Origin: JACVRW01 sp963835705
GTDB taxonomy: Bacteria > Actinomycetota > Thermoleophilia > Solirubrobacterales > Thermoleophilaceae
Assembly (NCBI GenBank): GCA_963835705.1
Contig: CAWIGR010000009.1
Span: forward strand, 6,446 to 70,445
Direction of reading: 5' to 3'
Length of the DNA stretch: 64,000 bases
Of this stretch, positions 16,652 to 26,674 are shown piece by piece; positions within the stretch are counted from its first letter, which is position 1; each line of letters begins with the position of its first letter. The notes under the pieces are model-generated. The model worked only from the letters and a program-made list of their open reading frames with translations, did not search any database and was not told the DNA's origin. A program made the translations under genes and the position numbers.

Positions 16652-16842
16652 CGCGGCTCGCCGCGGGCGCCCCGCAGCAGCCACAGCCGGCCCGCACCGG
16701 CAAGCGCGAAGCAGGCGCCGACCACGACGCCGAGCGCCAGCACGCCCCCGCCCTGGGCAAGCGCGGATCCCATCAGCGCGAGCCCCAGGACGATCAGCAG
16801 GACACTGAGCGCCCGGATCGAGCCGAAGTAGGCGCGCTGCAT
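16648..16842 (-). CDS. Small membrane protein (64 aa)
   Basis: From ATG at 16842. Two hydrophobic helices (ALSVLLIVLGLALMGSALAQ and VLALGVVVGACFALAGAGRL) make up most of it, with a basic tail (RGARGEPR). Its TGA overlaps the GTG of the downstream permease (GTGA), so translation is coupled. It may be an accessory subunit of that permease. No known family recognised. Confidence 0.7.
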   Translation of the reverse strand: MQRAYFGSIRALSVLLIVLGLALMGSALAQGGGVLALGVVVGACFALAGAGRLWLLRGARGEPR

Positions 16843-16862
16843 GAGCCCATCGTAGTCCCGCC

Positions 16863-18744
16863 TCACGCGGGCACCTTCGGCTGGGCGTCCTGTGCCGAGG
16901 TGATGATCACCCGGCAGGGGCGCTCCGCCAGCACGGTCTCGAGCGTCTTGCCGAACAGCGTGGCGCCGGCCCGGCGCGGCGGCAGCCCCATCACGATCGC
17001 CCGGGCCTTGATCGTGAGCGCCTCGTCCACGATGCGCCGCCCCGTGCCGCCCGGCCTGACCTTCTCCCAGTGCCCGCTCACGCGCCGCCCGCCGCGCACC
17101 CGCGCGCGGTCGATCACCGACCTGGGCCCGTTGCTCCTCCTCCGGCATCGCGGCGTCGATCGGCAGGTTGGGCGGCACCGGCACCGTGACCAGCACGTGG
17201 ATGCCGCGGCGCCGGCGCGCCGCCAGCTGGACCGCGGTCGACATCGCCTCGGACGAGTAGCGGCCCTCGTCGAACACCACCAGCACGGACTCGTACTCCA
17301 CCTCGCGCTCCACGATCGGCTCCGGCAGTACGACCTTGCGGGTCTCGGTGAGGGTCAGCCCGATGCGGCGCCGGTACACCACGTAGGCGGTCATCCCGAG
17401 TGACAGCCACACCGTGCCGGCCACGAGCGTCTGGAGGTTGAGGATCGTCACCACGAGGAACGCGATGCCGGTGCCAAGGCCGCCGAGCACCGAGGCCAGC
17501 GGGATCGAGTAGCCGCGCACCGTGACGTTCAGCGGCGCCCGGTAGGGCCGCTCGCGGCCGGGCTCCTTGATCCGCAGCGCGACCACGGAGGCGTGCGCCA
17601 CGGTGAAGCCGAGCATCGCCCCGAAGGCGTAGACCGTGCCGAGAAACTCCGCCTCGCCCGGCAGCATGGTCAGGCAGGCGACGCCGCCGAAGACGATGAT
17701 GGCCACGTACGGAGTGCGGAACTTCGGATGCAGCTGCCGCAGCCGCTCGGGCAGCTGGCGGTACTGGCCCATCGAGTAGCTCAGCCGCGACAGCCCGATC
17801 AGGCCCGCGTTGGTGGCCACCAGCAGGATGGTGGACGCCAGCAGCCCCACGTAGATCTCCGCCGCGGGCTGCAGGTCCCCGAGCCCGAGGTTGACCACCA
17901 CGCCCTGGATCGGGTTGCTCGCATAGCCGCCCTCCTCCGAGCTGAGCGCGAGGAGTGTCTGCCCGTTCTCGACCGGCATCGCGGACAGGGCCACCGCCGG
18001 GAGGGTGAGCGAGATGGCCATCACCGCGACCACGACCAAGCGCATCGCCTGCGGGACGGTGCGCCCGGAGTCGCGGGCCTCCTCGGCCATGTTCGAGATC
18101 GTGTCGATGCCCGTGAAGGCGACCATCCCGACCGGGATGGCGATCAGGAAGTCGCTCACGGTGGGCGTGGTGCCGAAGTCCACGTTCTCCACCAGCGTCT
18201 CCGGCGAGAACACCAGGAAGAAGCCGAGGATCACGAGGCCGACCTGGGTCAGGAAGTCGAGGATCGCCAGGACCACGTTCAGCCCGGCCGCCTCCTTGAC
18301 CCCGACGATGTTGACGGCGCCAAGGATGAGCACCACGGCGACGCCGCAGAGGATGTCGCCCGGTGACGTCAGCAGCGGCTCCCAGATCACCCCGAGGTAG
18401 TGGGGCAGGAAGAACGCCGAGATGGCGACCGTGATGATGTAGTTGAGCATCTGGCCCCACGCCGTCAGGGCGGACCAGAACTCGTTGAAGGCCCGGCGGG
18501 CGAAGGACGACGACCCCCCGGCCTCCGGGAACATCGTGGTGGCCTCCGTGTAGGTCGCGGCCGTGCACATGAAGATCAGGCCCGCGATCAGGAACACGAC
18601 CGGCGTCATGCCGAGCGCGAACACGGCCACCAGCCCGAGCGCGTAGTAGATCGAGCTGCCTACGTTCCCGTACGCGGTGCTGAAGAGGGCCCCGGTGCCG
18701 AGAACCCTCTCCAGCCCACGATGCTTCGGGCGATACTCGGCCAC
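16863..18744 (-). CDS. APC-family permease with universal stress domain (2), one frameshift
   Basis: ATG at 18744. N-terminal ALFSTAYGNVGSSIYYALGL and EAGGSSSFARRAFNEFWSAL are APC hallmarks, and about 12 helices run to residue 460. The universal stress tail starts at EYESVLVVFDEGRYSSEAMS. The frame breaks at about 17127 (after MPEEEQRAQ). The tail continues in another frame with VIDRARVRGGRRVSGHWEKV and ends with FGKTLETVLAERPCRVIITS, which keeps the ATP-site-like G-rich segment. Removing one G after CAG restores a 626-residue protein. It is a paralogue of the permease at 14645 and only 20 bases from the small membrane gene. Confidence 0.85.
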
Positions 18745-18758
18745 TCTGGCCGATCAGG

Positions 18759-20862
18759 CTAGACCAGGAAGGGAATCATCAAGAGGGCGACGATGTTCGC
18801 CACCTTGATCATCGGGTTGATCGCCGGCCCGGCGGTGTCCTTGTACGGGTCCCCGACCGTGTCGCCGGTGACCGATGCGGCGTGGGCCTCCGAGCCCTTG
18901 CCGCCGTACTCGCCGTCCTCGATCAGCTTCTTGGCGTTGTCCCAGGCCCCGCCGCCGGCCGTCATCGAGATCGCCGCGAAGAAGCCCACCACGATCACGC
19001 CGATCAGGAGCCCTCCGAGCGCCTCCGTTGACAGGAGGCCCACGATCACCGGGACCACGATCGGGATCAGCGCCGGCAGGATCATCTCCCGCTGCGCCGA
19101 GGCCGTGACGATGGCCACCGCCTTCGCGTAGTCGGGCTTCTCGGTGCGGTCCATGATGCCCGGCTTCTCCTTGAACTGGCGCCGCACCTCCTCGACCACG
19201 CCGGCGCCGGCCCGGCCGACGGACTCGATCGCAAGAGCCGCGAAGAGGTAGACCATCATGCCGCCGATCAACAGCCCGATCAGCACCTCGGGCTGGGAAA
19301 TGCTGAAGGTGGTCACGGTCTCTCCCTCCGCCCTGGCCTCCTCGCGCAGCTCCTCGACGAAGGCGGCGAACAGAACCAGCGCGGCGAGCACGGCCGAGCC
19401 GATCGCGTAGCCCTTCGTGACCGCCTTGGTGGTGTTGCCGACCGCGTCGAGCGGGTCGGTCACGTTTCGCACCTCCTCGGGCAGGTCGGCCATCTCGGCG
19501 ATGCCGCCGGCGTTGTCGGTGATCGGCCCGAAGGCGTCGAGCGCCACGATCAGGCCGGTCAGCGACAGCTGCGCCATCACGGCCACGCCGATGCCGTAGA
19601 TCCCTGCCAGCTCGTTGGCGACCAGGATGCCGAGCGCCAGCAGGATCGCCGGCGCGGCGGTGGACTGGAAGCCCTGCGCCAGGCCCTGGATGATGTTCGT
19701 GGCGTGGCCGGTCTGCGAGGCGCGGGCCGTCGTGCGCACCGGCCGGAAGCGGGTCGACGTGTAGTAGTCGGTGATCACGAACAGGCCCGCCGTCACCGCG
19801 ATACCGACCAGCGTGCAGAGATACAGCTCGATGCCGGACGGGGCCTCGCCCGAGCCGCCGCGCAGCAGCGCGGACACCTCCTCGTTGAAGCTGAGGTCGC
19901 CCATCATCGCGAGCGTGATCGGCAGGAAGGCGAGCGCCGCCAGGCCGCCGGACACGATCAGGCCCTGGTAGAGGGCGCGCTCGACGTTGCCGGTCTGGCT
20001 CTTGACCGCGTAGGTCCCGATGATCGAGGCGATCAGCGACACGCCGCCGATCACGAGCGGGTAGGTCGCCACGGTCCCGATCTCCTGGAAGGTCAGGACG
20101 CCCAGCAGCATCACGGCGACGGCGGTGACCGCGTAGGTCTCGAACAGGTCGGCGGCCATGCCGGCGCAATCGCCGACGTTGTCGCCCACGTTGTCGGCGA
20201 TCACGGCCGGGTTGCGCGGGATCGTCCTCCGGGATGCCGGCCTCGATCTTGCCGACGAGGTCGGCGCCCACGTCGGCGGCCTTGGTGAAGATGCCGCCGC
20301 CGAGGCGCGCGAAGACCGAGATCAGCGAGCCGCCGAAGCCGAGCCCCAGGAGGGCGTCGATGGCGTCGCGCTCGTCGGTGCCGGCCAGGATCAGGATGCC
20401 GTAGTAGCCGGCCACGCCGAGCAGGGCCAGCCCGGCCACCAGCATGCCCGTCACGGCGCCGCCCTTGAAGGCCACCTCGAGCGCCTTGGAGACCCCCGAG
20501 CGGGCCGACTCGGCCACGCGGGCGTTCGCCCGCACCGAGACGTTCATGCCGATGAAGCCGGCGGCTCCCGAGAAGATGCCGCCGATCAGGAAGCCGATCG
20601 CGATCAGGATGCCGTCGGCGTCGGAGGCCTCGAGGGCGATCGCGAGCACGATCGCGAGCACCACCGCCACGCCGGCGATGATCGTGTACTGGCGCCGCAG
20701 GTAGGCGGTCGCGCCCTCCTGCACGGCCGTGGAGATGGCCTGCATCTCGGCGTTGCCGGGCGACAGCGACAGGAGCCAGCGCGAGGTCACGACGCCGTAT
20801 GCGACGGCGGCGCCGGCGCAGAGGAGCGCGATGATCACGCCCCAGTCAGTCAGGAAATCCAA
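18759..20862 (-). CDS. hppA: Membrane proton-pumping pyrophosphatase, one frameshift
   Basis: TTG start at 20862 with a GGAGG nine bases upstream. About 16 helices. The pyrophosphate-binding signatures are present: DVGADLVGKIEAGIPEDDP, then NPAVIADNVGDNVGDCAG, and near the end GGGAWDNAKKLIEDGEYGGK with SVTGDTVGDPYKDTAGPAIN. It converts pyrophosphate to phosphate while pumping H+. The motif GNTTKA has Lys where K+-dependent enzymes have Ala, which predicts the K+-independent class. The frame breaks at about 20218 (CCC where CC is expected, right before the NPAVIADN motif). Without the extra C the protein is 700 residues, as usual. An essential core motif on both sides argues for a consensus error. 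Confidence 0.93.
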
Positions 20863-20904
20863 GGGGTATGTCCTCCGTAAGGTTCAGTCAGCGGGCGGGG
20901 GCGC

Positions 20905-21687
20905 TTAGTGATGCACGATCGCGCTGTCGAGCGCGGACGCGCAGAGATCGTCGGGCTGCGGTCCAACCTTCGGCACCGCCCGGAACAAGAGCGCGCGGAG
21001 TCTATCGAGGTTCTCTCGAAAAACGTCGATTACCGCTCCCGCCGACACCGGCTCGCCCCCCTCCACGCCCACGTCGTAGTCGGTCACGAGCGACACGTTC
21101 GCGTAGCAGAGCTGCAGTTCCCGGGCCAGCCAGGCCTCCGGATACTGGGTCATCCCGACCAGGTCGAACCCGCTCTCGGCATACCAGCGCGACTCCGCGC
21201 GGGTGGAGAAACGCGGGCCCTGGATGATCACGATCGTGCCCCCCTCGACCAGGGGGATGTCCTCCTGCCTGGCCGCCTCGGCGAGCGTACGGCTCAGGTC
21301 GGGGCAGTAAGGATCCGCTGCGGAGACGTGGGTCGTCTGGGGCCCGTCGTAGAAGGTGCTCTCACGGGCCTGAGTGCGGTCCACGAACTGGTCGCAGATC
21401 ACGAAGGTGCCCGGCTCGATCTCCTTCCGCAGGGAGCCGCAGGCGCACGGACCGACGATCCTGCGCACGCCCACCTCGCGCATGGCCCACACGTTGGCGC
21501 GGTAGTTGATGCGGTGCGGCGGGAGCGAGTGCTCGTCGCCGTGGCGCGGCATGAACGCCACGTCCACGCCGCCCAGGTTGCCCACCCGGACCGGCGCCGA
21601 AGGCGGCCCGTAGGGGGTAGCGAGCGGCATCTCCACGACGTCGTCGAGGAAGCGGTAGAAGCCGGATCCGCCGAAGATCCCGATCAC
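20905..21687 (-). CDS. mtnP: S-methyl-5'-thioadenosine phosphorylase
   Basis: 260 residues. Family motifs: MIGIFGGSGFYRFLDDVVE, phosphate-binding PRHGDEHSLPPHRINYRANV, CGSLRKEIEPGTFVICDQFV, GPRFSTRAESRWY and GMTQYPEAWLARELQLCYAN. The enzyme splits methylthioadenosine (or adenosine/inosine in related PNPs) with phosphate in the cytoplasm, recycling adenine and methylthioribose-1-phosphate after polyamine or similar synthesis. The residues GMTQYPEA (not GMTNMPEA as in classical human MTAP) leave some doubt on exact base preference. It overlaps the upstream DUF1844-like gene by four bases and ends 42 bases before hppA. Confidence 0.92.
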   Translation of the reverse strand: MIGIFGGSGFYRFLDDVVEMPLATPYGPPSAPVRVGNLGGVDVAFMPRHGDEHSLPPHRINYRANVWAMREVGVRRIVGPCACGSLRKEIEPGTFVICDQFVDRTQARESTFYDGPQTTHVSAADPYCPDLSRTLAEAARQEDIPLVEGGTIVIIQGPRFSTRAESRWYAESGFDLVGMTQYPEAWLARELQLCYANVSLVTDYDVGVEGGEPVSAGAVIDVFRENLDRLRALLFRAVPKVGPQPDDLCASALDSAIVHH

Positions 21688-22025
21688 GTGCCCGGCGGGG
21701 TCCAGATCTTCGAGCGGGCCTTGGCGCGCTCCTCCGCGTCCGAGGCGCCGGGGGCCTCCGAGCCGCCCGGCTCGGCCGGTTGCCCGGGGGCCTGTGTCTC
21801 CCTCACGAAGATCATCTGCAGCTGGGAGAGTGCATCCTTGATCGGACCGATCTCCTCCTGGGGGCAGAGCGGGAGGAGCTCACGGGCGGCGTCGATCGCC
21901 TCCTTGGCCTTGGCCGGGTCCTTGTGGTCCTGCTCGGTCAGCCGGATCCCCGCCAGGTTCACGAGCGAGGCGGCGGCGCTGAGCAGCACGTCCTGCGCCT
22001 CTGGGAGTCCCGGTTGCTCGCTCAC
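21684..22025 (-). CDS. DUF1844-like protein
   Basis: 113 residues. LLSAAASLVNLAGIRLTEQD, then KDPAKAKEAIDAARELLPLC and IKDALSQLQMIFVRE fit the small helical DUF1844 family. The C-terminal 30 residues are Ala/Glu/Pro-rich and end SKIWTPPGT. No biochemical function is known. It sits between the GCS2 ligase and mtnP with four-base overlaps on both sides, a tight operon. Confidence 0.7.
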   Translation of the reverse strand: MSEQPGLPEAQDVLLSAAASLVNLAGIRLTEQDHKDPAKAKEAIDAARELLPLCPQEEIGPIKDALSQLQMIFVRETQAPGQPAEPGGSEAPGASDAEERAKARSKIWTPPGT

Positions 22026-23167
22026 GTTCTCACCTTCTCCTCGGCGTAGGTCCGCTGGGTCTCCGCGACCTCGGCCGCGAACACCTCTTCGATCGATGCC
22101 CCCTGACTCAGCGCGCGCCGCTGGCGCTGCGCGCCGCTCTCCTCGGGCAGCGCCGGCTCGATCCCGAGCAGCTCCCGCGCCGGGGCCGTCCAGGCCAGCA
22201 GGCGGTCCGCAACCGCCGCCGCGGGGAACTCCTCACGCCGGTCCAGGTCGATCAGCTTGCCGTCGAGCCCGTGGCGGATCGCGCGCCAGAAGTTCTCCTC
22301 CACGAAGCGCGGCGCCGGGTCCTCGAACGGCACGGCGTCGTCGATGTCGAGCGCCGCCTGGGCGATGCACGCCGCGAGCAGCGCCTCCAGCGCCGTGGAC
22401 TCGGCCGCGCTCGACTGGGCGTCGCAGATGCGCAGCTCCACGGTCCCGAACGAGTGATGCGGGCGGATGCTCCACCAGATCTGGGTCTGCTCGACGATCG
22501 AGCCGGTGCGCACGAGGAAGTCCACGTAGTCGGCGTACGCATCCCAGCCGCCGAACGGATCCGGGATGCCGCAGCGCGGGAAGCTCTTGGTGAAGATCTG
22601 AGACCTGACGGAGTGCAGCCCGGAGTCGCGCCCGTCGAGGAAGGGCGAGTTCGCCGACAGCGCGAGCACCAGAGGCAGCACCGGCCGGAGGCGGTCGCAC
22701 ACCTTCACCGCGCGGTCCGCCCCGCGGATCCCCATGTGCACGTGGAGCGAGAAGGTGTTGTTGCGCCAGGCGACGTACCGGAGCCCGTCGGCCACGCGGT
22801 GGTAGTGCTCGGTGTCGATGATCTGCTGCTCCTGCCAGGGGCTCCAGGGGTGCGTGCCGGTGGCGGCGAGCAGCATGTCGCGGTCGGCCGCCAGCCTGAA
22901 CAGCCGGGCGCGCGCCTCGCGCTGGCGCTCGGCCGCGTCGGCGAAGCCCTCTCCCCTGCCGGAGCGGATCTCGATCTCCGAGCAAATCAGCTCCCCGGCC
23001 ACCGCCTCCGCCAGCACCGGGTCCGAGGCGGAGGCCTCCTTCAGCTCGTCGAAGCGCTGGTCGAGCGACATCGTGGCGGGATCGAGGATCGCGAACTCCT
23101 CCTCGATTCCCACTGTGAAGTCCGTCGAGGCCTCGAACGCCTCATGGACGCGGGCCATGTCCAGCAT
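22022..23167 (-). CDS. GCS2-type carboxylate-amine ligase (YbdK/EgtA-like)
   Basis: 381 residues. TVGIEEEFAILDPATMSLDQ is the Mg-ATP/glutamate-site start of the glutamate-cysteine ligase 2 family. Also seen are GELICSEIEIRSGRG, HVHMGIRGADRAVKVCDRLR, LSANSPFLDGRDSGLHSVRS, and GTVELRICDAQSSAAES. These enzymes join glutamate to cysteine or a similar amine with ATP. In actinobacteria relatives make gamma-glutamylcysteine for ergothioneine, but no other ergothioneine gene is here. It follows rex directly (one-base overlap), which fits a thiol or redox role. Confidence 0.88.
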   Translation of the reverse strand: MLDMARVHEAFEASTDFTVGIEEEFAILDPATMSLDQRFDELKEASASDPVLAEAVAGELICSEIEIRSGRGEGFADAAERQREARARLFRLAADRDMLLAATGTHPWSPWQEQQIIDTEHYHRVADGLRYVAWRNNTFSLHVHMGIRGADRAVKVCDRLRPVLPLVLALSANSPFLDGRDSGLHSVRSQIFTKSFPRCGIPDPFGGWDAYADYVDFLVRTGSIVEQTQIWWSIRPHHSFGTVELRICDAQSSAAESTALEALLAACIAQAALDIDDAVPFEDPAPRFVEENFWRAIRHGLDGKLIDLDRREEFPAAAVADRLLAWTAPARELLGIEPALPEESGAQRQRRALSQGASIEEVFAAEVAETQRTYAEEKVRT

Positions 23168-23838
23168 CAGGTGAGGTAGAAGTAGAGCGCGTAGAGCAGG
23201 TCGACGGCCGGACTCGAGGTGTGCACGGTCACCTCGGGCGGCACTTGGAGCAGGGCCTCGGAGTAGTTGAAGATGATCTTCACGCCGGCGGCAACGAGGT
23301 CGTCCGCGACCCCCTGGGCCGCCTCGGTCGGCACCGCGAGCACGCCCACCACCACGTCCTCCTCGCGGATCACCCGCTCGAGCTCCTCGTACGGACGGAC
23401 CACCAGGTTCTCGTTCACGTTGGTCCCGACCTTCGCCGGGTCCTTGTCGAACAGCGCCACGACGCGGAAGCCGTGGTCGGCGAAGATGTCCGACCCCGCG
23501 ATCGCCTGGCCGAGGTTGCCCGCCCCGAACAGGGCGATGTTGTGCTTGCCCGTGGTGCGGAGGATCTTGCGGATCTGCGAGACGAGCGAGTCGACGTTGT
23601 AGCCCACGCCGCGCTTGCCGAACTTGCCGAAACCGGACAGGTCGCGGCGGATCTGGGTCGAGTTGACGTGCGTGTAGTCCGCCAGCTCCTGGGAGGAGAT
23701 GGTCTCCCGCCCCATCTTCTTTGCCTGGGTCAGGACCTGGAGGTAGCGCGACAAGCGCGCCGCGACGCCGAGCGACAAGCGCTCCGACCCTCCGTCCTGC
23801 AACCCGGCCCCGCCCGTCATGGGCTCGCGGAAGCTCAC
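23167..23838 (-). CDS. rex: Redox-sensing transcriptional repressor Rex
   Basis: 223 residues. N-terminal winged helix (ARLSRYLQVLTQAKKMGRET, SSQELADYTHVNSTQIRRDL, SGFGKFGKRGVGYNV) and a Rossmann NADH-binding domain (HNIALFGAGNLGQAIAG, then FRVVALFDKDPAKVG), ending in the domain-swapped helix (SSPAVDLLYALYFYL). Rex senses NADH/NAD+ and represses respiratory and fermentative genes. Operon order glutaredoxin, rex, GCS2 ligase, DUF1844, mtnP is held by overlaps of one to four bases. Confidence 0.96.
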   Translation of the reverse strand: MSFREPMTGGAGLQDGGSERLSLGVAARLSRYLQVLTQAKKMGRETISSQELADYTHVNSTQIRRDLSGFGKFGKRGVGYNVDSLVSQIRKILRTTGKHNIALFGAGNLGQAIAGSDIFADHGFRVVALFDKDPAKVGTNVNENLVVRPYEELERVIREEDVVVGVLAVPTEAAQGVADDLVAAGVKIIFNYSEALLQVPPEVTVHTSSPAVDLLYALYFYLT

Positions 23839-24080
23839 GATTCCACTCTATCGAGCCGCTCTCGCAGGGCGTTCGGGTCGACCACGTAGTCGAACAGCTC
23901 CTCGCCGTCCACCGCGACGACCGGGATGCGCTCCCCGTAGCGGCGCTCGAGCACCGGGTCGAGGGTCACGTCCACCTCCCGCAACGCCACGTCCCGGCCG
24001 GCGAGCGCCTCCCCCACCACGGCGCGGGCGTCGTCGCAGAGGTGACAGCCGGGCTTGCCATAGAGGGTAAGTACCGGCAC
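23835..24080 (-). CDS. Glutaredoxin-like thiol protein
   Basis: 81 residues from GTG at 24080. LTLYGKPGCHLCDDARAVVG carries the Cys-His-Leu-Cys redox motif at residues 12-15, followed by LREVDVTLDPVLERRYGERI and the cis-Pro loop RIPVVAVDG. This is the DUF836/glutaredoxin-like family, probably a cytoplasmic dithiol reductase. Its stop overlaps the rex start by four bases. It is divergent from the antiporter gene with only 17 bases between starts. Confidence 0.9.
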   Translation of the reverse strand: MPVLTLYGKPGCHLCDDARAVVGEALAGRDVALREVDVTLDPVLERRYGERIPVVAVDGEELFDYVVDPNALRERLDRVES

Positions 24081-24097
24081 CCTGCCACTCTAATCGC

Positions 24098-25675
24098 GTG
24101 GAGCACGTGGAGCTCGTGGTCTTCGGCCTCCTGCTGGGGGTGGCCGCCCTCGCCGTCCTTGCGCGGATCGTCGGCGTGCCCTACCCGATCACGCTCGTCG
24201 CCGGCGGCTCGCTGATCGGATTCATCCCCGGCGTCCCGTCGGTGGAGCTCGATCCGGACCTCGTGCTGCTGATCTTCCTGCCGCCGCTGCTGTACGGCGC
24301 CGCCTTCTTCACGTCGCTGCGCGACCTGCGCCGCAACGCCCGCCCGATCGCGCTGCTGGCGATCCCGCTCGTCGGGGTGACGATGGTGGCCGTGGCCGTG
24401 GTCGCCCACGAGGTGATCGGCCTCGGCTGGGGCGAGTCGTTCGTGCTCGGCGCGATCGTCTCGCCGACGGACGCGGTCGCGCCCGCGGAGATCATGCGCC
24501 GCATCGGCGCTCCGCGCCGCCTGGTGACGGTCGTGGAGGGCGAGAACCTCACCAACGACTGGACGGCGCTGGTGCTTTACAGGCTCGCGGTCGCCGCTGT
24601 AGTCACAGGCTCGTTCTCGCTGGTCGAGGCGACCGGCGAGTTCCTCCTCACGGGCGTGGGCGGCCTGGTCATCGGGCTGGCCGCCGGCTGGGTCATCAGG
24701 GAGGTGCGGAGCCGGATCGACGACCCGCCCACGGAGATCACGATCTCGATCCTGAGCGGCTATGCCGCCTACATCCCGGCCGAGGAGCTGGGCTTCTCGG
24801 GCGTGATCGCGGCGGTCACCGTCGGCGTCTACATGGGCTGGCACACGCCGCAGCTGACCACGCCGATCATGCGGATCCAGGGCATGTCGGTATGGGAGAT
24901 CCTGACCTTCCTGCTGAACGCGGTGCTGTTCCTGCTCGTGGGCATGCAGCTGCCGACGGTGCTCGACAACATCACGGGCTACTCGGCGGGCGACCTGATC
25001 TTCTGGGGGCTGCTGATCAGCCTCGTGGTGATCGTCGTGCGGCTGATGTGGGGCTTCACGGTGACCTACCTGATCCGCGCGATCGACCGGCGGGCGGTGC
25101 AGCGCGAGCGGCGCGCCTCCTGGGAGGAGCGCCTGGTGATCGGCTGGGCGGGCATGCGGGGCTCCGTGTCGCTCGCCGCGGCCCTGGCGCTGCCGCTCCA
25201 GACGGACGCCGGCGCGGCCTTCCCGGCCCGGGACCTGATCATCCTGATGGCCTACATCGTGATCCTGGTGACGCTGTTGGGGCAGGGCCTCACGCTCGCG
25301 CCGCTCATCGAGCGGCTCGGGGTCAGCGACGACGGCTCCGAGGAGCGCGAGGAGGTCGCGGCCCGCGTCCGCCTGGCCGAGGCCGCGCTGGCGCGGATCG
25401 AGGAGCTGACGGAGGAGGACTGGGCGCGGCCCGACACGCTCGAGCGCGTGCGCGGGCAGTACGACTACCGGCGGCGGCGCTTCGCCGCCCGCGAGGACGG
25501 GGACGGCGACCACTACGAGGAGCGCACGGGCGCGTACCAGCGGGTGATGTTCGAGCTGTTCGACGCCCAGCGCGAGACGCTGATCGGCATGCGAAACAGC
25601 GGCGACATCAGCGACGAGGTGCGCCGCCGGGTGGAGCGGGAGCTGGACCTGGAGGAGTCGCGGCTGATGAGCTGA
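24098..25675 (+). CDS. Na+/H+ antiporter (CPA1, NhaP/NHE type)
   Basis: 525 residues from GTG at 24098. About 12-13 helices, with the CPA1 ion-site region GAIVSPTDAVAPAEIMRRIG, then VEGENLTNDWTALVLY (the ND pair of electroneutral exchangers) and GMRGSVSLAAALALPLQ. The last 110 residues are a charged cytoplasmic tail with helices. It exchanges Na+ (or K+) for H+ at the membrane. The 3' end overlaps the convergent tsaD gene by 68 bases. Confidence 0.93.
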   Translation: MEHVELVVFGLLLGVAALAVLARIVGVPYPITLVAGGSLIGFIPGVPSVELDPDLVLLIFLPPLLYGAAFFTSLRDLRRNARPIALLAIPLVGVTMVAVAVVAHEVIGLGWGESFVLGAIVSPTDAVAPAEIMRRIGAPRRLVTVVEGENLTNDWTALVLYRLAVAAVVTGSFSLVEATGEFLLTGVGGLVIGLAAGWVIREVRSRIDDPPTEITISILSGYAAYIPAEELGFSGVIAAVTVGVYMGWHTPQLTTPIMRIQGMSVWEILTFLLNAVLFLLVGMQLPTVLDNITGYSAGDLIFWGLLISLVVIVVRLMWGFTVTYLIRAIDRRAVQRERRASWEERLVIGWAGMRGSVSLAAALALPLQTDAGAAFPARDLIILMAYIVILVTLLGQGLTLAPLIERLGVSDDGSEEREEVAARVRLAEAALARIEELTEEDWARPDTLERVRGQYDYRRRRFAAREDGDGDHYEERTGAYQRVMFELFDAQRETLIGMRNSGDISDEVRRRVERELDLEESRLMS

Positions 25676-26633
25676 CGCGAGCCGCCGCGTCCAGCGAGAG
25701 ATATTCCGGGTACGGGAGCGGCTCCTTGAAGCGCGCCGCGCCCGCGATCATCGCGGCGTTGTCGGTGCACAGCTCCACCGGCGGGACCCACACCGGCACG
25801 CCCAGCTCGGCCACGGCGGCGCGCAGCTCCGAGTTGGCCGCCACGCCGCCGCCGATGGCGAGCCGCTCGAGGCCGTGCCGGTCCAGCGCCTTCTTGGTAC
25901 GGGCCACGAGCGCCTCGACGATGGCGCGCTGGTAGGAGGCGGCGAGGTCGGCGAGCGGTGGATCTGTCAGCTCCCTGAGCTTGTAGAGCAGCGACGTCTT
26001 GAGCCCGCTGAAGCTGAAGTCGAGCTCGCCCGGCGCGCTGCGCGGGAAGTCGAACGCCTCCGGATCGCCCTCGCGGGCCAGCCGGTCGACCTCCGGCCCG
26101 CCCGGATAGCCGAGGCCGAGCAGCCGGGCGCCCTTGTCGAAGGCCTCGCCGGCGGCGTCGTCGAGCGTCTGCCCGAGCACCTCGTAGGCGGCCGGGTCCT
26201 CCACGCGCGCGACGAAGGTGTGGCCGCCGCTCGCCACCAGGCACAGGTAGGGCGGCTCGATCGGCGAGTCGCCCAGCATGCTCGCGGTCACGTGGCCGTG
26301 AAGGTGGTCGACCGCAACGAGCGGGAGCCGCCGCGAGGCCGCGATCGCCTTCGCCGACGACACGCCCACGAGAAGGGCGCCGATCAGGCCCGGCCCGGTG
26401 GTCACCGCCACGGTCTCGATGTCGTCGAGCCGCGCGTGGGCCCGCTCGAGCGCATCGGCCGTGACGGCGTCCACCAGCTCGAGATGGTGGCGCGACGCGA
26501 TCTCAGGCACCACGCCGCCGTAGCGGGCGTGGAGCAGCCCCTGCGAGGCGATCACGTTCGAGCGGATCGCGCCGTTTTGGTCGACCACCGCGGCGCAGGT
26601 GTCGTCGCAGCTCGTTTCGAGGGCGAGGATCAC
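25608..26633 (-). CDS. tsaD: tRNA N6-threonylcarbamoyladenosine transferase TsaD
   Basis: 341 residues. MILALETSCDDTCAAVVDQN, then EIASRHHLELVDAVTADALE with the metal-binding His pair, VSSAKAIAASRRLPLVAVDH(LHGH), GGHTFVARVEDP, and DDAAGEAFDKGARLLGLGYP match TsaD throughout. With TsaB and TsaE it transfers the threonylcarbamoyl group to A37 of ANN-decoding tRNAs. tsaB, tsaE and rimI lie just upstream on the same strand. The C-terminal 20 residues (Pro/Ala-rich) overlap the antiporter gene. A 50-base hairpin repeat lies 42 bases before the start. Confidence 0.96.
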   Translation of the reverse strand: MILALETSCDDTCAAVVDQNGAIRSNVIASQGLLHARYGGVVPEIASRHHLELVDAVTADALERAHARLDDIETVAVTTGPGLIGALLVGVSSAKAIAASRRLPLVAVDHLHGHVTASMLGDSPIEPPYLCLVASGGHTFVARVEDPAAYEVLGQTLDDAAGEAFDKGARLLGLGYPGGPEVDRLAREGDPEAFDFPRSAPGELDFSFSGLKTSLLYKLRELTDPPLADLAASYQRAIVEALVARTKKALDRHGLERLAIGGGVAANSELRAAVAELGVPVWVPPVELCTDNAAMIAGAARFKEPLPYPEYLSLDAAARVSSSAATPPGPAPAPPGGAPRR

Positions 26634-26674
26634 CGCCGAGCCCTAACGGCAGCGGTCACGGGGTTGTCTCTGGT

